Below, piece by piece: positions 8,301 to 13,534 of a stretch of 13,534 nt of DNA; the first letter of the stretch is position 1; the number at the start of each line of letters is the position of its first letter. This DNA comes from Candidatus Omnitrophota bacterium (GTDB lineage: Bacteria > Verrucomicrobiota > Verrucomicrobiia > Limisphaerales > UBA1319). The stretch is taken from the NCBI GenBank assembly GCA_023473405.1, contig JAMCZD010000253.1, forward strand, positions 1 to 13,534, in the 5' to 3' direction. The translations under genes were made by a program, and so were the position numbers. The notes below the pieces were generated by a model. It was not told where the DNA came from and searched no databases. It saw nothing but the letters and a program-made list of their open reading frames with translations.

Positions 8301-11300
8301 GCCAACAGGTCACCGACCCCATTGCGGGTGAAACCCAGCGTGGTTTGGTCGGGATAAAGAACACCCGTGACACTTCGGCCCTTGTCATAGCTGAATGAGA
8401 CCGTATTGCCGGCGGGATTGAAGTAGCGAACCAGGCTATTGGCGCCGTTGTAGTCCAAAGTTGAACTCTGGCCAAGCCAGTTGATGATGCGAGTCAAGTT
8501 ACCCTGGCCATCATAGGTCATTGCCTGTGAATTGCCGTCGGGATCGATGATCTCCCTGGCATTCGCCTCGCTATCCCATTGCAATCGGTGGACTCTGCCA
8601 AGGGCGTCCCGGATTTCGCCTATGCTCAACCAATCATCAAACCGGAAGGTGGCGGAACCGCCCGCGGCATCCGTAACGGTCACTCCACTTTGATCATCAT
8701 AGGCGTAGTTAAGCCTGGCCCCGCCTTGATCGCCATATTTGCTCGTGAGCCGCCCGGCGCTGTCGTATTCGAAGTACAGGTGCCGCCCATCCGGGAAGGC
8801 AACGCTCGAAATGGCGTGTTCGCGCGCCGCCCCTTGGTTGGTAATATAGTCAATATGGGTTTCACCGTGAGCGTCGGTAACGGATACCAGGTGCTCACCG
8901 CTGGTGTCATACTTGAGATCGGTGACGCGTCCCTCGCTGTCTTTCATACTGGCAATGCGACCCTGGGCATTGTAGGTATAGGCAAGGGTCTCTCCATACG
9001 AGTTGGAGAAGCTTGTCAACCGGGTTCCGGAATAGTTCAACGTAACTCGGAAACCATTGGGCTGATCCAAATAAGCGATCTTGCCGCTGGCACCGAACAC
9101 CGTCACAACGCCGTCGGCCTCCTCGAGCCGATACTCGTCGGCGGTGCGGGTCAGCACCGCTGAGTCCCCTCGCCCGGACTTGTATGAACCATCGGCCTGC
9201 AGCAAGAACAGGCGGAATCCGGAGGGACATCCGATTCTGACATTGCCTTTAGGATCGACCTGGGCGGTCATGTTGAACGGATCGGCAAATCCACGGCCAA
9301 GGGCGCCGAGGGCGTACCGCAAGCCAATGGAACCAAAGGCGTTAGCTTTGTAAAGTTCGTAAGTCAGCAGACGCCCGGTATCAACCGTGTACTCGCCAAA
9401 TCGGCTAAGGTAAGTCGCATCGTCAGTCATGACCCGGTTATACTGGTCGGCGGAGTTTCCGAGCCTGGCGGTAAAGTTGGCAAAAACGACATCCCAGGCG
9501 TCGTCGGGAAGGAAGGACGGTTTGAGGGATGCTTTGTAGGAGGCCCAATCCATGGGGATTGTCCGTAGCATCTCGGCCACGTTTACATGGACAGAGGACG
9601 CGCCGGGATTAGCCATGACATCGAAGTAGATCGTGCCATGGAATCCAGGCGGCAAAATGCCGGCGGGCCCCTCTGGATTGATCCCCAATAACTGCACGCT
9701 CGTGGCAGGCGCGCCGAGGATATTGCCCAGATCAATCGAGCTGGCGCTCTCCATCTGCATTCCCATTAGCGTCGCACCGGACGACGTGACTGTAAGCATC
9801 GGTGCCAAGACATCGAGGTTACCAGGGTTGATGTAGTTCACGGCTACGCGGCGGACTTGTCCCCAGCGAATGAAACTGGGCATGATGACCGAGTAAACCA
9901 GTCCGCCAGGCGTGCCGGGAACGACGGACACCGCATTTGGAAGAGACCGGTTCTTGATCCCGTCCTTAACCATCAATGAATAGGTCCCCGGCAGCAGGCT
10001 CACGGTATTAAAAGTGGCGTAAACCACAGCATTCGCTGAGACAAACACCGATGAAGCCGCATGTTCCAGACCGCTCTGGTCCGCGAGCGCGTAATTCATA
10101 TCTTCGCGGAGCCGGCCGCCTTCGATCTTCAGAGTAACAGTTCCGCCGTTGCCAATTGTGTCAGGGGAAACCGCATTGAGGCTGAAGTCCAAGGCACTGG
10201 TTCCGACGTTGAAGTTCAACGGGGAACCCGCCGCCGATTGAGCGTAAACCGTCACATAATATGGCTGGGAAGAGGCGTTGGCGGCAATGAGGCTTGCCGC
10301 GGACGAGCTGCCGAGGACAGCAAAAGCGTCGAAATGTTCCGGTGAAGGCACATAGGCCCTTCCAAGGTAAACCACCACCGAACCGGCGGGAGCAACACAC
10401 TGCAGGTTTACTTGCACGTCGGAATTTGTCTGGGGCATGAACTTGAACCAGAGCGACTGGCCTGTGCCGGTGAATTGCCCGTTGACAAGAGGATCGCCTA
10501 TTACCAATTGCGGCACGGATAGGTAGGTCAGGTCCGTAGCGGAGGCTGTATTGTTCGTCCAGGCGGCGCCTTCAAAGATGTCGCCTCGAGAATTGACCTC
10601 GACCTGCCATCGATAATTTCCCTCGATACCTCCTGGGACCTGGACTGGGGAAGAGGCCGAGAAAGTCTGTCCGGCACCGAGTGATATCCCCTGCCCCGCC
10701 AATGCCCCCCCGGCAAACAACGGCTCGCCTCCATTCACCGGCACCAGATAGATAGAGTCATGCCATGGTCCAACGGCAGTTCCGCTGCCGATATTGGCTA
10801 CTTCCCAGCGGATGGTCGCTGAATCACCGGCATTGACTTGGCTGGGACCAACCACGGTTCTGGCGACGAGATCGACAGATGAAGCGGCGTTCTCGACAAA
10901 CTCGAAGCTCCCCATGTCCGCGTAAGAACCGTTTGCGGACGGGGTTTCAGCATGAGTTTTTGCGCGTGGATCGGTATAGCGTGGTGCGCCGGTGGAATCG
11001 TTCGCCGGGGCCACGGCTCCGTTGGCGGAGTCGATGCAGGGCGACCCATACTTGAGCCGGTAATCTTCCTGCGCGGCGTTCATGAACTTGGGATCGGCTG
11101 AAATGTTGCCATCCTGGCCGATAACGCTCGGATTGCTCGATCCGGAATACTTGGACCACAGATTGCAGTAGCTCAGGGTTGAGGCACCCTCGATCACGCT
11201 GGCTTGGATACTATTGGCGATGATGCAGTTTTCAGCGAGGATAGATGCCCCACCGTGTTGATCCAGAGCAACCAGGTTCTCGTCAAAGGTGCAGTTGATG

Positions 11301-13534
11301 AGATGAACGTCACCACCGCCCCAAGCCCAGATGGCGCGGTCGAGTTCCCGCAAGACACTATTTACGATCGTGGCGGTGCCGCCGGTCCCGTACACGGATA
11401 GCCCATCATACTTCGTGCTCTCGACCACGCTATTGGATAACACCAATGAGCCGGCATTGACGATGATCACACCGCTGGCAAAAGCGCCTGAGCCAGTGTT
11501 ACCTCCGTAGCGAATATTGCAATGATTCAAGGTCGCGGAAGCGCTGGCGATATTGAGGCCGGCCCAATCACCAGGAGCCGGCTTCGTCAAATCAGCATCG
11601 TTGTTGCTGTCGCCGCCTGCCGAATCATCCAGCAAGGAAGTGAAGGTAATGGGTTGGGCGAGGGTTCCCGGCGCGTTTAGCTTTCCGCCGCTGTCAACCT
11701 TTATCCCGGCGCCGGCGGCGAACTTGACTACTGCCCCGGGATTGATGGTGAGGGTGACGCCGCCCGGCACGATGAGTTGGTTGTTCACGAGGTGGACAAA
11801 GGTGCCCGACCATGCCTCGCTTGCTGCCAAGGTTCCAGCGTGAACGACTGACAGGTAGCGAAGTTCCACATAAGCGGCTTGGTTGAATTGGCCGGTTCCG
11901 GCAATTCCAATACCCGCCCAATCGCCTGCCTTTGGCCAGGAGTTGTTCCCGTCCAGGTTGCTGTCGCCGCCGGCGGTGTCGTCAGCAAATGAAGTAAAGG
12001 CCGTAGGCGAATCTTCGGTGGACAGGGCATTCAAGATCGCGCCGTCGTTGATCGTGATTCCGGAGCCGCGAGTGAACTTGATCACCGCCCCAGGGGCCAC
12101 GGTGACAGTGACGCCACTGGCGATTACGAGCCGGTGGTCTACGACGTGGACGATGTCGGCGGTCCAGTCCTGGTCATTGGTCACCAGGCCGGAATGCCAG
12201 GCCACCGAGTTATTGACGAGAACCTCTCGTGAATACGCACCCGCTGCCTGTCCGGACTGGTCGCTGAAAACGGCCCTCAGCGTGTAAGTCCCATCAGGAC
12301 CAGTCGCAGTATTCCAGTCCAAAGACCCGATGCTATTGGCGCTGTCGCCAATGGGATAGAAGCTTCCGGCGTGTGTTGCCGAGAGTTGCACGTTTACCGT
12401 GCCAGGTGCCGCCCCCAAAACATACCAGGAGATCGGCTCTGTTCCGTGCAGAAAGGCGTTCGTATCAGCCCAGGCAAAGACTGGACTTGAACTCAATTGA
12501 ACCGTGCCAGGCTGACCGGAACCATTGCCACCAGTGCCACCATTGGCGGTGATATTGGTGACGGTGAAGTCCATCGAATCCCACGTGTAAATCGCTATCC
12601 GGCCGCCACCACCCGAGCCAAAACCTCCACCGCCATTGCCGCCGTCGGCTGACAGTCGGCCGGTGCCATCGAGTGTCCCCACGTTAAATAGGATGGCACC
12701 CCCGCTGCCGCTACCGCCGACCTGGTAATAATTCAGCCCGGCTTGTCCATTGGCAAAAATGGCACCGTCAATTCGCGCGCTCGAAGCGGTTACCCGCACC
12801 AAACCGCCGCCCGCGCCCGCCCGGGCCTTATCTCCTGCGCCACCCGAGCCGAGCTCATCCGGGTTGCGGTAATCCCCGTATACAGCGTTGGCGGTTCCGC
12901 CGCCGCTGGAAAAGCCCAGTCCGCCATAGGACCCCCCGGAAGTGCCCGTGGCTCCGCCGGTTCTGACGTTGCCAATGGCATAATTGCCCAGGTAACCCCG
13001 TCCCGACACATCGATTCTCGAGGAAGCATCCACCAGCAGGTTGCTGGCAATGGTTAGTCGCAATGAGTATTCCCGCGTAGGCGTGGTAACTTGATGAGTG
13101 AGGACCGCTCCATTGGCTACCTGCAACGAATCGGCTTGAATGGTCATTTCGTGCTGCGGTGCCGCGATCACGTTGGTCCCGGCCACCACGAACTGCTCGA
13201 CCTCGAACACCTCGTCGGTGTCCATCCCCAACGGGGTCCACATCCCGGAGGTCGTGTCGTGACTACTCACCAACAACTGGCCCAGACCTGAATTTTCCTT
13301 CAGGTAAACCGTTCCCACCGCGCCGTTGCCGTCCTGGCCGGCGCCGCCGTGAGCGGTAACCTTCTCGGCAAGGTCGAATCCGGCCAAGGCCTGGTAATAT
13401 ATGGCTACACGCCCTCCCCCGCCTGAGCCAAAACCATTGCCACCGGCTCCGCCGTTGGCCGAAATCAAGCCCGCCCCGCTGAGCGTTCCCACATCGAGCC
13501 GAATCCCGCCGCCGCTGCCCGCCCCGCCTACCTG
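5387..13534 (-). CDS. Giant multi-domain surface protein with internal RHS/YD-repeat shell, 5'-truncated
   Basis: The frame is open to the window edge (first codons QVGGAGSGGG), giving 2715 residues without the true start, so no signal peptide can be seen. Order by base position, N to C: Gly-rich repeat units with adhesin-like sequence (13534-12490); Ig-like segment (12485-12210); right-handed beta-helix ending SPCIDSANGA...DMGSFEF (12205-10900); CARDB (10885-10540); PPC-like beta-sandwich (10525-10190); TIG-like domain (10185-9905); linker block MPSFIRWGQVRRVAVNY...DATYLSRFG (9900-9340), a block I associate with giant planctomycete/cyanobacterial surface proteins; about two dozen YD repeats (9060-7200); RHS-associated core (7195-6950); unrecognised segment (6945-6555); Gly/Pro linker (6550-6450); DPNDLVGPIGYGAEHWI domain resembling DUF7619 (6450-5930); FN3-like domain (5915-5630); C-terminal STNLIDW...FYRVRV unit (5600-5390). 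It is probably exported to the surface or matrix for adhesion, encapsulation or contact. There are no frameshifts or internal stops. No known toxin or catalytic domain is recognised. Confidence 0.92.
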   Translation of the reverse strand, partial: QVGGAGSGGGIRLDVGTLSGAGLISANGGAGGNGFGSGGGGRVAIYYQALAGFDLAEKVTAHGGAGQDGNGAVGTVYLKENSGLGQLLVSSHDTTSGMWTPLGMDTDEVFEVEQFVVAGTNVIAAPQHEMTIQADSLQVANGAVLTHQVTTPTREYSLRLTIASNLLVDASSRIDVSGRGYLGNYAIGNVRTGGATGTSGGSYGGLGFSSGGGTANAVYGDYRNPDELGSGGAGDKARAGAGGGLVRVTASSARIDGAIFANGQAGLNYYQVGGSGSGGAILFNVGTLDGTGRLSADGGNGGGGFGSGGGGRIAIYTWDSMDFTVTNITANGGTGGNGSGQPGTVQLSSSPVFAWADTNAFLHGTEPISWYVLGAAPGTVNVQLSATHAGSFYPIGDSANSIGSLDWNTATGPDGTYTLRAVFSDQSGQAAGAYSREVLVNNSVAWHSGLVTNDQDWTADIVHVVDHRLVIASGVTVTVAPGAVIKFTRGSGITINDGAILNALSTEDSPTAFTSFADDTAGGDSNLDGNNSWPKAGDWAGIGIAGTGQFNQAAYVELRYLSVVHAGTLAASEAWSGTFVHLVNNQLIVPGGVTLTINPGAVVKFAAGAGIKVDSGGKLNAPGTLAQPITFTSLLDDSAGGDSNNDADLTKPAPGDWAGLNIASASATLNHCNIRYGGNTGSGAFASGVIIVNAGSLVLSNSVVESTKYDGLSVYGTGGTATIVNSVLRELDRAIWAWGGGDVHLINCTFDENLVALDQHGGASILAENCIIANSIQASVIEGASTLSYCNLWSKYSGSSNPSVIGQDGNISADPKFMNAAQEDYRLKYGSPCIDSANGAVAPANDSTGAPRYTDPRAKTHAETPSANGSYADMGSFEFVENAASSVDLVARTVVGPSQVNAGDSATIRWEVANIGSGTAVGPWHDSIYLVPVNGGEPLFAGGALAGQGISLGAGQTFSASSPVQVPGGIEGNYRWQVEVNSRGDIFEGAAWTNNTASATDLTYLSVPQLVIGDPLVNGQFTGTGQSLWFKFMPQTNSDVQVNLQCVAPAGSVVVYLGRAYVPSPEHFDAFAVLGSSSAASLIAANASSQPYYVTVYAQSAAGSPLNFNVGTSALDFSLNAVSPDTIGNGGTVTLKIEGGRLREDMNYALADQSGLEHAASSVFVSANAVVYATFNTVSLLPGTYSLMVKDGIKNRSLPNAVSVVPGTPGGLVYSVIMPSFIRWGQVRRVAVNYINPGNLDVLAPMLTVTSSGATLMGMQMESASSIDLGNILGAPATSVQLLGINPEGPAGILPPGFHGTIYFDVMANPGASSVHVNVAEMLRTIPMDWASYKASLKPSFLPDDAWDVVFANFTARLGNSADQYNRVMTDDATYLSRFGEYTVDTGRLLTYELYKANAFGSIGLRYALGALGRGFADPFNMTAQVDPKGNVRIGCPSGFRLFLLQADGSYKSGRGDSAVLTRTADEYRLEEADGVVTVFGASGKIAYLDQPNGFRVTLNYSGTRLTSFSNSYGETLAYTYNAQGRIASMKDSEGRVTDLKYDTSGEHLVSVTDAHGETHIDYITNQGAAREHAISSVAFPDGRHLYFEYDSAGRLTSKYGDQGGARLNYAYDDQSGVTVTDAAGGSATFRFDDWLSIGEIRDALGRVHRLQWDSEANAREIIDPDGNSQAMTYDGQGNLTRIINWLGQSSTLDYNGANSLVRYFNPAGNTVSFSYDKGRSVTGVLYPDQTTLGFTRNGVGDLLAWTNRRGQTVRYSIDAHGQVTHIEFANGSHRDFTYDNHRNLVAAIDETGTNAFAYDAADRLIKATTPSQRSLNYSYDAFGRCTRLATDDGFAIDYSYDAIGRLSTLSDGSGAMIVSYTYDPAGRLAREDKGNGTYTTYEYDLAGQLLHLVHHAHDGSVISRFDYAYDNTGRPTSAATLEGAWTYAYDAADQLTNAVFTSTNPGSVPNQNLSFVYDSAGNRVQVAANGTIDSYQSDNMDRYITAGSSRYSYDADGNLVSITDSAGISTFAYDDFNRLTGATTPNGNWTYEYDAFGFCRAAIHNGQRTEYVVDQRIRGDVIGEYAVGAPSVHYANGIGPVARIESSGPTAYYNYDLIGNTAQLTGPNGAILNQYRYRPFGERISAEETVPNPFAYAGRWGASTDAAGLIRMGARYYQPDEGRFTTEEPVGRRGPNAYAYAYNSPVLYNDPTGLDGQNGFVNWLIGLIPFSSTFTGMQNTWSLGQAGHAQYQANIDALCGNPNAPLYGDSVNGGQVGGSYMPALNSAGQTVFNSQMNVVNQAFSSVQGAPDQFSPLGITQTGISSGLDAMKDHYMNNKNKKLKRKVGGGDGKGNTPGTPPGSPGNGPGGGGGSGSGGSSDPNDLVGPIGYGAEHWIGDDQLMLYTIDFENLPTVSLPAQSVTVDNQLDPNLDWNTFELQQIGFNQLTINVPPGLQSFTTNVNVATDPNPVRVTVAFNPLTGKLNALLESIDPVTGLLVQDPLAGFLPPDDTLMRGQGYITYVIRTKSNITSGARIRNQASIVFDINDPLLTPIATNTVDSGLPSSSVDALPQVVTNTDFLVSWSGSDPGSGIAGYSVYVSADKGPWTLWQLDTTNNSHLYTGLPGHSYSFYSIARDYVGYVEGKTPHAEASTVVSADIVPVIHPTLSGVSGIDGRFHLSFTGSGNLTNIVEVSTNLIDWAEAVALFRANGVFEFDDSAPTNYPARFYRVRVQNP
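5390..6450 (-). other. C-terminal tail: DUF7619-like, FN3-like and STNL/FYRV units
   Basis: The tail has three modules. The first (6450-5930) has DPNDLVGPIGYGAEHWI..D.L.LYTIDFEN, LDPNLDWNTFEL and RIRNQASIVFDIN, the pattern of DUF7619-type domains of large secreted bacterial proteins. The second (5915-5630) is FN3-like: FLVSWSGSDPGSGIAGYSVYVS...LPGHSYSFYSIARDYVGYVE. The third (5600-5390), VEVSTNLIDW....FEFDD..PTNYPARFYRV, recurs at the ends of large verrucomicrobial surface proteins. Together they look like a sorting, stabilising or anchoring tail; that role is inferred. Confidence 0.7.
6555..6945 (-). other. Unrecognised segment directly after the RHS core
   Basis: About 130 residues starting QNGFVNWLIGLIPFSSTFTG and ending in a Lys-rich tail MNNKNKKLKRK, followed by a Gly/Pro linker. 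This is where polymorphic RHS proteins carry their variable effector. I see no known toxin motif: no HNH, no ADP-ribosyltransferase signature, no Cys-His-Asp set. The first ~17 residues are hydrophobic and the rest polar. Function unknown; it may be cargo or only a spacer. Confidence 0.5.
6950..7195 (-). other. RHS-repeat-associated core domain
   Basis: The stretch YRYRPFGERIS....NPFAYAGRWGASTDAAGLIRMGARYYQPDEGRF...NAYAYAYNSPVLYNDPTGL matches the RHS-associated core that plugs the YD-repeat cocoon in RHS proteins. The closing DPTGL is intact. At two positions usually Asp (YYDP and xDP), this protein has Gln (YYQP) and Glu (EEP). Confidence 0.93.
7200..9060 (-). repeat. YD-repeat (RHS) array
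   Basis: About two dozen units of the form (Y/F).YD..GRL, at spacings of roughly 60-66 bases (20-22 residues). Examples are FEYDSAGRL, YSYDAFGRC, YSYDAIGRL, YTYDPAGRL, YEYDLAGQL and YSYDADGNL. In known RHS and TcC proteins these repeats spiral into a hollow beta-cocoon that encloses a C-terminal cargo. Units near the N-terminal end of the array are more degenerate (FRFDDWLS, LQWDSEAN, FTRNGVGDL). Confidence 0.95.
11540..12199 (-). repeat. Tandem duplication inside the beta-helix domain
   Basis: Two ~129-residue units begin at W codons at 12199 and 11812 and share H.VN/D..L.(I/V)..GVT(V/L)T(V/I).PGAV(I/V)KF..G.GI....G..LNA, then FTS..DD(T/S)AGGDSN.D and GDWAG..IA. This pattern is typical of parallel beta-helix surface proteins, where each turn adds a rung. 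The copies are clearly alike as protein but have diverged at base level, so the duplication is old. Confidence 0.8.
12490..13534 (-). repeat. Gly-rich ~270-residue repeat units in the giant protein
   Basis: Two copies of QVGG(A/S)GSGG....VGTL.G.G..SA.GG.GG.GFGSGGGGR(V/I)AIY......TA(H/N)GG.G..G.G..GTV.L start at 13534 and 12724, 810 bases (270 codons) apart. Between them lies a variable segment (VASNLLVDASSRIDVSGRG-like), itself Gly-rich near its end. The first copy is cut by the window edge, so more units probably lie beyond. Such runs are typical of extended, repetitive surface proteins. Confidence 0.85.

Noticed and set aside
7200..9060. Regularly spaced similar motifs on the + strand (tcata/gta...) as a CRISPR-like array
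   Set aside because: The 60-66 base periodicity is the coding of YD repeats on the minus strand; the units are not identical and there are no separate spacers.
8579..9163. 194-residue open frame on the + strand within the giant gene
   Set aside because: It is an antisense shadow of the YD repeats; its VVIG/IIGV-like repetition mirrors the repeat codons.

Overview
The window looks like chromosome of a verrucomicrobial (Verrucomicrobiota, perhaps Pedosphaera/Limisphaerales-like) bacterium. This is inferred from three things: the lepA-lepB pair with an unusually long signal peptidase I, the OmpP1/FadL porin with a Gram-negative beta-barrel end, and the mix of modules in the giant protein. That protein ends in a 'vE.STNL..W ... 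FYRV' unit that I know mainly from large verrucomicrobial surface proteins. No phylogenetic test was possible.

Layout. Bases 1-1428 (+) are the C-terminal four-fifths of lepA (elongation factor 4). Signal peptidase I (lepB, 1458-2669, +) follows after 29 bases, so the two probably form an operon. Bases 2670-3078 hold no convincing gene. An OmpP1/FadL-type outer-membrane protein lies at about 3079-4311 (+). The rest of the window, 4332-13534, is on the minus strand. It holds one giant open frame (13534 down to 5387, at least 2715 codons, 5' end outside the window) and a CAT/condensation-fold acyltransferase-like gene (5390 down to 4332). The start codon of the second gene overlaps the stop codon of the first in an ATGA arrangement.

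The giant protein reads, from N to C: Gly-rich repeat units, an Ig-like segment, a right-handed beta-helix with a tandem duplication, CARDB, a PPC-like domain, a TIG-like domain, a conserved linker block, about two dozen YD repeats, and an RHS-associated core. After the core it does not simply end in a toxin. It continues with an unrecognised ~130-residue segment, a Gly/Pro linker, a 'DPND..GP.G.G..HWI' domain of the DUF7619 kind, an FN3-like domain and the verrucomicrobial C-terminal unit. It is best read as a very large exported surface or matrix protein with an RHS shell in its middle.

The point most worth pursuing is the minus-strand pair. The slot that holds the immunity gene in polymorphic RHS toxin loci is here filled by an acyltransferase-like enzyme whose translation is probably coupled to the giant gene. 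The RHS core also has Gln and Glu at two usually-Asp positions and an unrecognised segment after it. No CRISPR array, insertion sequence, tRNA, rRNA or convincing riboswitch was seen.
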